Source: Lichenostomus cassidix
Taxonomy: Eukaryota > Chordata > Aves > Passeriformes > Meliphagidae
Assembly: GCA_008360975.2 (NCBI GenBank)
Contig: CM039189.1
Location: forward strand, 13,086,056 to 13,150,055
Length of the DNA: 64,000 bases
Direction: 5' to 3'
In this document: positions 26,575 through 37,983 of the stretch, piece after piece
How positions within the stretch are numbered: position 1 is the first letter of the stretch
Layout of the letters: each line of letters opens with the position of its first letter
Notes under the pieces: model-generated
Told to the model about the DNA's origin: nothing
What the model saw: only the letters and a program-made list of their open reading frames with translations
Database searches by the model: none
Translations under genes and position numbers: made by a program

Positions 26575-26829
26575 AGAGCTATCATCAGAGAAGCACAGAA
26601 GGCCAGAATCAAATAAAGAACAGCATAAATATATCTGAATTCAACATTTCAGTATACTGAAATATTTTACATCTTTCCTGAGGTACATGCATAAACTTCC
26701 AAAACCCAGGTTGTTCATGAGATTAAAAGTTAAATTTTGCATTATACATTTTCTACAGACTTCGATGAACTACTGAAATGTTGAATTCAGATATATTTAT
26801 GCCTTCTGTGCTTCTCTGATGATAGCTCT
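26575..26829. repeat. Long inverted repeat with 59-bp perfect arms
   Basis: The right arm 26771-26829 is the exact reverse complement of the left arm in two blocks: 26575-26602 (28 bp) and 26624-26654 (31 bp). The left arm carries 21 extra bases (26603-26623) that the right arm lacks. The loop 26655-26770 is 116 bp. All 59 paired positions match. The ends are not TG/CA and have no visible flanking TA or target duplication, and no transposase remnant is present, so I cannot call it a transposon. Transcribed from either strand it would form a long stem with one 21-base bulge. It could be a recent inverted duplication by template switching, a hairpin RNA gene, an unknown foldback element, or an assembly or library fold-back artefact. 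Confidence 0.95.
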
Positions 26830-29800
26830 GAACTACTGAGCTGGTCTGTTCTACACCCTAGTATTCCAGCTGGCATTGTTCCATTATGTTGTATAGGCTA
26901 TGGTTTAAAAAAAAAAAGAAAAAGATACAGTATGAAAATCTGGAGTGCTATTCAGAATGGAAGGACACTAAAAATTCTCCAGTCTTTTTAGTAAACCCCT
27001 TCACAAAATTAACTTCATCTCCACTCCACTTCAGCTCCACTTTATCTCTCATTTCTGCACTACAAATACTTCTGTAGAGAAATGTTTTCATGTTTGGCCC
27101 AGAGAAGAAAACAAGACCAAATTTTTTAATTTTGTCAGAGGCAGGAAGTCAATGCCACTGTTCAAGCAACCTAGAAGTGAAGCACAAGAATAAATGAATG
27201 TACATAGAGTACACAGCGGATATACAGCTGCAGAGACACTGTTCAGACAATGATGGGTAATCCCACTATCTCATAAAACTATGTGCAGATTCCTTATTAA
27301 AAAAAAATTATATATTTTTATATCAAGAGACACTGATGCTGTGATAACCCTCCACTAATACTGATCATTGTTTTTACAGGGTTTGACAAACGAGGTAAAG
27401 ATCAGAGCTTTATGAAGGATTTTGTTAGAATACTTCCTATTTGCTTATGGCACCCCTGGTACCTTCACTTATGATTATAAAAACTTGCACATCTAGAAAC
27501 TCGAAAAGTAATTCTCAGAGAATGGGGTGGCAAGGTTTTTTGTAGCTTTGCACAATACCTATCCTAACTTATTAAAGGCATACTATACTTTTATAAAACC
27601 CAAAAAGCAAGCAAACAAATGATACGTTGGGTGGTAAGGGGTGAGATGAATCTCACCACCTGTGTCTAAATTGCATCTACTCAATTCTGTGAAGCTCCTT
27701 TAGTGCTTCTCACTAGCTGCACAGTGAGCTGGGTGTGTAATGAGCATCCTTGTGCCTCACACCTTTGTACACTTGCATTTCCTTTGGAAGGAAACTTGGG
27801 CTCACAGGTATGGATGATCAGAGCACCAGGACAGCACTGACTCCTCTGGAGCACACCTGTTTCAAGATGTGTAAGCAGCCAAAGAAATCATTCTATACTT
27901 ATTTTAGCACAGCAAATGGATTCTGCTCCAAAACACAAACGCTGTGCATAACGTATATTGCATCAGAACGATTGCAATATCACAATCCTATTGAAATAGA
28001 TTATCTCTAGAGGAAAAGCAATGAACTAAATTTAGCCTTTTAATACTCTGGTATATAAATCCTAACCAGGGCAAAATGACCTACTGAAAACATGGTTTTA
28101 CAGGATGTGCTGTGCCCGCTGTAATTTTTTTAGGAACATTTGAAATTAATTAAATGGATAATTACTTGTATCTAGTGCAATAGTACACATACAATATATA
28201 CATGAAATAGAAATTGTTAGCCTGTAGTTTAGATGGTGAACTAATTATGCACAGATTCACTAAAATAACCCCACCCCTTTCATAGGCAGAACCAGTCAAG
28301 ATATGTATATGCCAATGAAAAGAAGAAACCATACTGTACCCTAGACTTCATTCCCTCTCCTCCCAACTGCTTTATATGTCCTTGGGAGTTGTTGGGGCAT
28401 TTTTTTTGTTGGGGTTTTTTTTGGTTTTTTGTTTGGTTGGGGTTTTTTTTAATTTTCAGAGACCAAATTTTTCAATTACACTCTCTCCAGCTTTCTTCTT
28501 CCTGAGTACAAACATAGCAAACAAAGTGTGCACACACAAACCTGAAACCAGGATGAAACCTTTTAAAAAATTTGCCTTCTGGTGTTTAGACAGTTAGACA
28601 CTGAAACTTCACTTTGTCACTAAATATAAGAAAATACTAAAGGGCATCACTTTAGACATTAGGAACTAGACACTCACCATTTTCTTTTCCTCAGTAGTTC
28701 CAATTACCTCATTAATATTTTCTTTTCATGCTACAGAGAATATACTTTGGAACATCTGTTTGTTGAGCTGGGTATCACTGAATCACAATTGGCTACTAAT
28801 AGCTGCAACAAAGAAAATTATGGGAAGATTGTTTCTGAAGCACAAATGTTTGCAGTTGCTGTTTTCCAGCAGCGAATATGCTTTTGGAAAAAAGAAATAA
28901 ACATTAAGAAGGGAAGCACTGTGGTCTCCCCGCTGTCAGTATCACATATTCCGTGAATGGGAGCATCATTTTGTTACTGTGTAGCTAAACAACTGCTTAA
29001 GTGATCGATAAAGACCATTATCTTAAATCATAGCATGAATTCCCAATATCATACATAAAATCAATAAAACATACAAAGAAAAGGACTGAAATTTTCCACT
29101 AAAACATAGCCTGCTGCTTTGGAAAATAATATTTAGTAGGTTGAGTTTTTTTGTTTTACTAATTATGAGCTCAGTGGCAGTTTATTCTGCAGTAAATCTG
29201 CTGGTGTGAGATTAAACCTGTTATTGAACAGAGTTTTGAACCTACTGCAAGGCACTCATCACTGCTGGAGAGTGAACATTGCTGTTATCTCATTTAAAAG
29301 TTGGCCAGCAAAGCAGCCCATTTGTTTAAAATGCAATTAAGCTGGTGTCTTGAAGAGAAATTAGCAAGGAGTACTTCATTCTGGAGGCATAAGAGGTCTG
29401 TCCATAGACACATTAATCCTGTGATTTGGGACATCACTACAATTTGGGACTGTGTTCCCAAAGGATGTGCAGCACACACAAGCACAAAAAAGGAAAGCTG
29501 TTCATTTAGGTGGGTCAGCTCTTTTCCAGGAGCTCCTAAGATGATCTTCCCTAATTCATGCACATTGCATGTGCTTGCTACATGCAAAAAAAATATTATT
29601 TTCTATTACTGCCAAATTGAAATTATTGAGCATTTAGCAGTTCACAGATCACTAGATTAGGTTAAAGAGAAAGTTGAAGCCTATTCTTTAGAAACCTACA
29701 GCAAGATTATTTAAGTCATGGCAAATATTCCACTGTTACTTGGTTTCTAAGACATTGATCAATTTTATATGTTAAAAACTTATTATTATCTCATGTAGCA

Positions 29801-32489
29801 AAAAAGCTAGAAATAAAAAAATAAACTGAAAAAAGTTCTGATTATCTCCAGCTCTTCAGAAAGCAAACTGGGTTGCACAGACTCGCATACTCTTTTGAAA
29901 TAACAATTATATTAGAAGTCTGCAAAGGGAAATAGTGAAGGACACACTCTTCTCTGGCATAGCTTGACCAAAGTCAAATGTCAAGTCCAGTCTGTACAGA
30001 AGTCAGCAGTGTTACAGCATGGCAGCTTTTTTTCCTACTGATCTCTGTAACATGAGAGGACAGCCCCACTTTGAAGAACAAGAAAACAAAGGCAGGTGCA
30101 TTTTTAAATGCTGTGTGTCTAAATGTACACACCATTCTTGCACAGAAACAATAGAGAAATATCTACCTCGGGGTTCATACTACAGGGTTGATCTCTACAT
30201 ACTCAGATATTCCTGTGATTTTATAGGAAACAACATAGTAATCTAGATATACAATGAATTAGAAAAGTTTTTGGATGCCATTTTTCTCACCTTGTCAATC
30301 ATGGTAAAGCAAAAAGCATTTTTGCCCAGAATATCTTCAAAGGTACCCTAAGATCTGTTCTTTGTTTTACTGGGAGCATCAGGGCCATTCCAAATCCACG
30401 ACTGTAGAATAAGAACAGTATTTTTACCACTCTGCTCTTCCCCCAACTCAAACAGAGTTTGAAGAGAAGGGATTCTGTATTCTGTGAGCTTTGTGTCAGC
30501 TCCTTATGACACCTGCATCCTCCTCAGACAAAAAAAGGAACTGCTGGCAAGGATCTGCATGTGTTCTTTGTTATTTGCATTGCTCCATGGGGTTAACAAG
30601 GGATAAGGACCTGAGCATGGCTGAATGTTTATTTTTAGATTGCTTTGGTTTCACAGTCTCCTACCAAAACTTCATATAGTATTTTCAGTAAGGTAACGGT
30701 AGTGGGATGTTGCTAGCAGAATCCAGTTAACATTTTCTGCTGCTGCTGCTGCTGTGGACAGAAATTATTTTTTAAATTGCCAATTCAAAATAAATTCAGT
30801 GATCTATCGTTAGTTTCTGATACCCCTCTGTGATCTGGCTTTGGGTAAAAATTGATGAAGACACTGGATCGGCAGGTGTTTTGATCATTGCCATTCACTC
30901 CCTTATGGTCACAGAGTTTAAACATGGGCACAGCAACATCTGAAGCACAGCAGACCCTTGTAACTTGTGCAAACTGTCCTGAGCAGTGCTTTTCAACTAA
31001 GTGCTCATTGGCAATTACCCAACACCAACAAAGCAGCAGTGTGCTACTGGGATTTAAGCAATCTTTCCACAAAATCAGATGTCTGAAAGAAACTAATATC
31101 AAAACATAGACTTTAGCTGTCTTGTGATTTTGTCCTGCTGCTTCTGAACTCAATAAGACTGAGGAACAAACCCTGAGAGAGGAACTCCAACACACTTGGA
31201 AAGGACTCCACTGTACTTCTACTTACATCTGACCATCATTACAAACTAACACTGGACTGTAAGCTGACTGAATTTTTAAAACTCCAGATTTTCTTGTACT
31301 TAGAAGAGCTCCCGTTGGGATACTTCAAAGATTTTAAAAGGTAGGGGAGACTGTGGAGAAAGCTATACCCTTTCAGTGCAGCCTGCATGGATGCCACTCA
31401 GTACAAGGCAGATCTGTGGTTTTAAACACCAGACTTCAATTCTACTTACAGGCAAAAATTATTCTGTAGTGGCAGTGAGAAAAGATGGGGAATCAAAGCC
31501 TTGCCTCAGAAAACAACTGTTTTTTCTCTGCCAAGGGCGCTTTCAGCCCCAGCTGCATTTAGTTCAAAGACAAAAGAGTCCACAGCTGGGGCTCAAATCA
31601 AAAATGATACTTTCAAATGACACTGGAGGCTTAAGGTCCCCAAGGTTTTTATTCATTTAAATGAATAAATAAACAATAACAAAACAGAAAAGAGAAAATG
31701 TTTTCCTCTTTTTCCTTCTACTTTTTCCTTGGACATACTGATTCAGCTAGTACTGAAATAGCAAACAAGTACCAGCAACATCTATGCAGGCTGGAACCTT
31801 CATCAGTTAATCAGATCATTCCCATTTTTGTATTCCATAATACAATGCTTCTACTGATTTCTTTAACCTTTCATTTTGGACACAATTAATGTAATCACAC
31901 TTCCTACAATTTAGAGATGATTTCTTGCTAGCAAACTGCTACATACAGTGATGTGCTTCCTATTTCTGGCTTGATTCTCAAACAGCCAACAGAAATGGGA
32001 GTTTAAAGTTAATTTCTTTTTAATTATCTTTTCTTTCTTTCTAATTATCCTTTGATCACAGATAAGAGGAACAAATTACAAGAGTTTTTTCATTATCCAC
32101 AAAAGCTGATGATGTCTGCACGTCTAGTATAACATATTGGTGATGCTTATTGTTTCTGCAAGATGCCTTAACAACATTTTGGAAGGAAAGTATGTATGCC
32201 ACACTAGTACAAGATAACTTCTAAAAAAGCACACAACTACCAAGATTATGAAGCAAACTATATCCATGAAATGACTGCTTGATTTTTTGATCAGATACAA
32301 GTCAGAAAAAAATTATCTTCAGTCAACACTGATTTCCTTGATGCCCCATACAAAAAAGCTCAATGTGAAAGACAAAGTTAAATATTCTAAAGTTGCTCTG
32401 GAGAAAGCAGAGACATTCTTATCTAAATCCCCAGCTCCAAGTTTATAACAAAGTCACCACCTCACTAGAGTAGCACATCTCTATGGTAT
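26830..32489. other. Unassigned AT-rich non-coding DNA
   Basis: No supported gene. T/G-rich low complexity occurs at about 28400-28450, a (CTG)6 run at 30737-30754 and a 22-bp palindrome at 31648-31669. Two segments of more even base composition are open for about 100 codons or more on at least one strand (29294-29660 and 30785-31195), but their translations match no family I know. They may be conserved non-coding sequence. Confidence 0.55.
31648..31669. repeat. 22-bp perfect palindrome
   Basis: The half-site is TTTATTCATTT followed at once by its reverse complement, with no spacer. It is A/T-rich and contains AATAAA at its right edge. Confidence 0.9.
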
Positions 32490-32855
32490 TTTTCTAGCTT
32501 TCGTCCAGCCTCTCCTACATGCCAAGCAATTTGGCATCTACTTCTGCCTTCGGGAGACTAATTCACAATCTAATAGATCTCATTGTCAGGAAATTTTTCT
32601 GCACTGCCAAGTCGTTCCCAAGAGTGCCACTTTTATTTAAGGGAGGGGAACTGATTCTGGCAATAGTGTAGTTGCTCCTCCGATATTTTGAGTTAGTGGG
32701 TGCAAGTAGCCAAACACCATCTGGTACCCAGCTGGTACAGTATATTTAGAGGCACCTAAAATCCTTCCAACCCTCCCTGGCTCATCTTTGCTTTTGGAAT
32801 CAGCTTCTTAATCATTTTTAATCATTGTATTGTTTTGCTATCTGGAAAATTCCTT
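32490..32855 (-). mobile_element. Ancient CR1/L3-like LINE remnant
   Basis: The plus strand carries decayed but recognisable phrases of the 3' region of old amniote CR1 elements, in reverse complement. These are GGGAGACTAATTCACAATCT, AATAGATCTCATTGTCAGGA, then AAATTTTTCTGCACTGCC, and further right CCCTCCCTGGCTCATCTTTG and TCATTTTTAATCATTG. Similarity is patchy, with apparent deletions between blocks, so the ends are approximate. It is clearly more diverged than the three other CR1 copies in the window. No coding capacity remains. A match to another old LINE class is possible. Confidence 0.6.
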
Positions 32856-35800
32856 TATATGTATACAATTATTGGAAGGAAGAATTTAATTATAGTTCAG
32901 AGACTATTATTATGAACAAAGCAGTGAGGCAGGTTTTTTTCCCTCCACTTCAGTTTAATTATCTTTAACAAGTTTTAATTGTGTATCTTTTTTCAGTTTA
33001 CAGCATACAAAGTGTCTCATGAGATGAACAAATCTATGAAAGTGGGGCAAGGTTAGTGGCCACATTTGTACATAAACATGAGCAACAGTAGATCTTTTAT
33101 GATAGTTGCAATAAAAACATGAAAAGGGGATTCTATATGGCAGCTTTAGCAGATAAATACTTTTAAGTATTCAGAAGGCGTGTTTCAAAGACATGCTTTT
33201 GAACATGACTGTACACAGTAAATTACTTTTGCCATAATTATACTTAAGAAAAAGGTAGACAAGTTAGAGAAATATCTTTTAAATGTACAAGGTGGGTACT
33301 GCCCTATTATAGGTCCAAAGGCAGTCCCTCCCAGAGCCCAGCCCTTATTTAATATTTTTCTCGAGACTCACTACAGTGAAAAATGTTTTTATTCTGTGGC
33401 ACACCCCTGCAACATAAAAACATGACCTATTCTTCATGACCTGATTCCAAATCCCACTGAAGGCAATGGGAGTCTTTGCACTGACATTAGACCCCAATGA
33501 ATAGCTAAATATTTTACAGTTCCGTAATAAAAATTGCAGTAGGAGACAGGGTAGAGCAGGGATCTGATGCAAACCTTCAGTAAACTCATTGAAGCGATAT
33601 ATCATAAAGTAAATGTGTGCTCTGTGCATTTGCTATTTAAGTCACTGGCAGTTTGGCCTCAGAATGAGATAAAAACTGTGGGGCATCCTCAGTTGGCTTC
33701 ACCATTGCTGGCAGAAAGGTAAAATTTTTCATAACAAAAATTAATTGTGTGTTTCAGAGAATACAGGAAAGCAAATATGGTCTGCATCACCTTCAAGATG
33801 CGAAATGAATAAGCAAAATTAAGATCAGTCACTACTGAGAAAAAACTTATTTCCCCACATGAAATCATATAACATGAAAAATGGTGGGAACACACAAGGA
33901 AAACAAGGTCTTATCTTTTGCAGCACACACATCTTCACTGAAGAAAGTAAGTCCCAATGACTGGGAGCAAACAAATACAATTCTCCACAAAACTTCCTCT
34001 GTAAAGAACATTTAAAGCAAGTATTTTCATCCCATCTGTCAAAATAGCACTCCATAATAATAATAAAAAATTCTTATTAAAAGAGAAATAGTAATATTTT
34101 ATCACTTTTCAACATTAAAATCTAAAGTCCTTTTTCTCCCCTGGCCAAGTAATAATCCTTAACATGCAAGCTTTTCCCTTTGGAAGAACTTCCAAACACC
34201 GTATTTGTACCTGTATATTGTCTGCTTTATTAGAAGAAATCTAAAGGATGTGATAGACTTTTTAGATGCATACAATACTTCAGTGAGAGTTATGGGAATT
34301 ATCTACTGATGGTGCTTCAGATATTTTACCTACAGCAGAAGAGACTTATGCTAAATGACAGTACATATTGCCCTGGCTGCCTACAGCATCCGCTTTTCTA
34401 ATGGTTTGTTTCCTGACCCATTTCTATTAAGCACAGAGACTAGCTGAGGATTTATTCACTTTCTCCTCTTTGTTCATTTTTCAGCCTCAAATCTGTCACT
34501 CAATAGAAATATTTACTGTGTCATTCACTGTGGTCAAAAAAAAAGATAAGAGAGGCCAACATTTGAAATAATAGGCAGTCCTTCAGACTATAATGCTTTA
34601 TTAGACTTTCTATTAAATGTTCCATATCAAAGAAAATATTACTTGAAAGCAGGAATTTCTGATACATCAAACATTTCAACCATATCAAATATCTCAGTCA
34701 GTCAATCAAATCCATCAGTCTAATTAATAAATAAAATTCTTGTGTCTGTTACAAAACTGACAGTACAAAAGGAGTAGGAAAGAAAACAGCATTTGGGGAC
34801 TGGATTTACATATATCTAACTGATTTTTTCAGCTGGTACCAATGTTTTGGTTTTGCAAGAATAAAGCCAAATATAAAAATTAAAAATGCCTTGATGCTGT
34901 TTAGTAAGTTTCCAAAGAATATAGGCCAAAACTGTTCTGACTGGAAGGAGAACATAAAACAGAACAATAAAGCAAATGAACTCCTACGGAAATAAGTTGG
35001 GTATTAGTTGAGTAAGACATTTTCTGTTTATTCATCATAAAGATTGTTTGGGTTTTTAGCAGAAAGGGTTGTTCTACAGAAAGAGACCATAATGAATATG
35101 ATTCATCATTTAATGAATGCCTAATCCTTAGCCTTTAATACTCCATACCATCATCTACACACTAGACAGATGTTATTTGTAATGCCAAGCAGGGACAGTG
35201 AATATCTGCTTACAGGAAAGCAGTTCATCAAGCCTTCAAAGAAGCATTCAAATGCCACAGCACCATAGCTACACTGCTTCTTGAAAAACTAATTCCTTAT
35301 GTTGAAATCGCTGACAATGTTTAACTTGTGGTTCCAGGTAACACTTCAGCACAGAAGTTGAACTTTCTAATTGGTACTTACCTCATCTTCGGAAGTGTTT
35401 GAAAAGCTAATTCTGGAGTTTCCTTTACTATTTAGGCACTAAATATGTACATATTAAATAACTAATTTCACTGCCCAACATCATCTTTTCAGTAATGAAG
35501 AAAGGGATATTACATTTATCTGAGACCTTAGCACCATCAAAAATAAGGTCTCATTTAGTCAGCTATAAGTCAGGTGGTTGAACATTTCAGTTTCTTATTT
35601 TCAAAGAGCCCAGCAGGGAAACTACACATTTACATCACAAATTTTTTTCAAGATTCACTTATCTCTCATTTTTTTCTTCATTGTCTGTGCATGAGATTTA
35701 GCATGAATAATAACAGAAGGATGTTTACTCGAGCTGCCATTTTGTCAGCATCATGGCAGCAGTCACTTAAACCAGTAGAGTGGTCTGAGTCTGGAAATCA

Positions 35801-37575
35801 GCACCATCTGCACTGATCCATAGGAAGAACTGCTTGCCCAGCATGGCTGGTGTTAACAGCTGAAGTCCACTTCTATGTATGAATCTCACGGAATTCTAGG
35901 AACACTAGTAATTTCATATTTGCAATTTATATTTCATACAGCAATTTACTCTGATATGAAACTTACATTTTTTTCTAAAGATACTCTGTCTGAATTGTCT
36001 CTCTATAATGGCATTCCAGGCACAATCAGCAATCCATACATAATGCCACTTTCTGAGCCTGACAGATAGACATTTTTCATCCTCACTTAATCAGGAAGAC
36101 CCACACATTCAATAAATATTCTGAACAAGAATGTTTTCCAAAGCAACCAACCCTATTTTGCTTTAATCTGAAACAGATCTATATTGAAAGACCTATGTGA
36201 ACATAACGTGTGTGAAAACAGACAGCTTGCTTATTTACTCAACTCTCAAATATAAAGCTTTTGGAATATACATACACAACAAAACACTATTACATCTTAC
36301 ACTTGTTTTCATGCACAGCATCTACTAATAACTGGGTATGTTAGAATCTAATATAAACCAGATGCATAAACTTCAGAAACTTAATGGACATCGCCTGAAA
36401 TTCTGTCTATACATGAAAATTAAGAGCTACTCTGCATTAGCAGTTTTTATTGATCCAGTAGATTCTGAGTCAGATGATGTGGAGAATTTTCCATTTACAT
36501 TCACCATTCCTGGCCCAGAAAAAAGGTTTCAGGCTGTATTCATTTCATATTCAGCATGTAACTGATGAGTTTCCATTCAATCACTCTTTCACATCAGCAA
36601 ATAATTGTGTTTTATTTTTTCTTAGAATGTATGTAGTTAGGATTGAGTCCACAAAAATCATTTAAGCACCATAACTCTGAAAATTGTTGGTAACTTGACA
36701 GCTAGGTATAAAAGCAGACTGAGAATCCAGAAAATATCACAGACAACCTAAAAGAGTGTTACAAACCCCACAAAGACACTGAAATATGATGACAGCAAAT
36801 ATGGGAAAGTGACTATGGTTCTTCTCATGGAATTAAACCATTAACTGCAGATTCTCAAGTGATGACTCAACTCACCATTTGCAGTAATAAATATTTGAGT
36901 GGCACATAGGTTGCAGATAGTTTCCTCTCATAAATATGAAGGAGGGAAGGGAACAAAAGAAAAGAAACAAAACAACTCTACTATCCCTCTTCTTACACTC
37001 TGAAACATAATGTTTCAAACCATTGCTGGGAAATCTAGAATAAAATCCCTTTCACGCCACACTTGAAGGAAGTACTTGAATTCAGGACTGCAGCTTCACA
37101 ATGAGCTGAACAGCTCAATACTAAGGACTTCAGGTATGTTGCTGCTAATAAAAGTCCTTGTCCAGCTGGAACAAAGAAGGGTCCTGGAGTCCTGCATGTC
37201 ACAGATGAGGTGACTATAGCTTGCAAAGAATAGAGGAGAGGAAGACAGAAAGCCAATCCTCTGGGAATTCTGTGTTCTACAAGCTTTAAATTCATCAAGC
37301 CCAGGGGCAGAACAAGCAAAGGAATGCATCCTCTCTCAGCAACACCTAGGAGCAAGGGAAAAGCCAGCTGGCACCCTCAGGACATGGGGAGTTAGAGCCA
37401 CCAGCAGAAACAAGAGCTGCATTTAGCTGCAGCTTCAGGCTGGAAGTGGCAATGACACAACCAATTTAAGTAAAACTGAGATGTGTGAATATTTTTGAAT
37501 TTAACACCTAGAAATAAAGAGAGTAGTAGTATTTTTTTTTTTTTTTAATGAAGTTCTTTTCTCTGTCCTGGTTTG
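32856..37575. other. Unassigned AT-rich non-coding DNA
   Basis: No gene or confident repeat. Open frames of up to 106 codons (for example 37035-37355 minus and 33345-33629 minus) have no recognisable domains. A run of 15 T lies at 37532-37546, just outside the LTR that follows. Confidence 0.6.
37571..37575. repeat. Target-site duplication, left copy (GTTTG)
   Basis: The pentamer GTTTG directly precedes the TG terminus of the LTR and recurs directly after its CA terminus. Confidence 0.85.
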
Positions 37576-37978
37576 TGCATTGGGTATCTGTGTCCAGATG
37601 TGCCCAGCCTTGCTCTCACTTGCCCCTGCTGGTCCTGCCGGCTCCACAGCACAGCCGGGCAGTGCAGGGCTGAGGCAGCACCTCCGGGAAATGTGTTTGA
37701 GAAAGGACAAAACACAGCCCAGGCAGCGAGGGACAAAGTGTGACAAAGCCCTGCCTGCTCCCAGCCAGAGGATGGAGAGGGGTGGAGCCCCAGGCACCCC
37801 AGCAGACTACCCTGCAGCCTGTGGAGGCCACGCAGTGGAGCAGGTTTTTGTCAGCAGCCCTGGTCACACCAGCATGGTCCATGAGCTTTTCCATCTTATC
37901 TTGTCTCCATGCTGTTGAGGAGAGGGAGTGAGAGTGCTGGCTGGGTGCCTGGCAGCCAGCCAAGATCAACCCACCACA
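37576..37978 (-). mobile_element. Solo LTR, avian ERVL-like endogenous retrovirus
   Basis: A 403-bp GC-rich block with retroviral TG...CA termini sits exactly between two copies of GTTTG (37571-37575 and 37979-37983). A 5-bp duplication is the size typical of ERVL-class integration. On the minus strand it begins TGTGGTGGGTTGATCTTGGC followed by a TGGCTGCCAGGCACCC stretch, which I recognise as the conserved start of a widespread bird ERVL LTR family. No internal retroviral sequence flanks it, so it is a solo LTR. The intact duplication and several surviving CpGs suggest it is younger than the LTR at 2783-3304. Several overlapping open frames on both strands (up to 133 codons, 37616-38017 minus) simply reflect the high GC content and are not genes. 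Confidence 0.9.
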
Positions 37979-37983
37979 GTTTG
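37979..37983. repeat. Target-site duplication, right copy (GTTTG)
   Basis: Identical to 37571-37575. Together the pair fixes both boundaries of the LTR. Confidence 0.85.
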
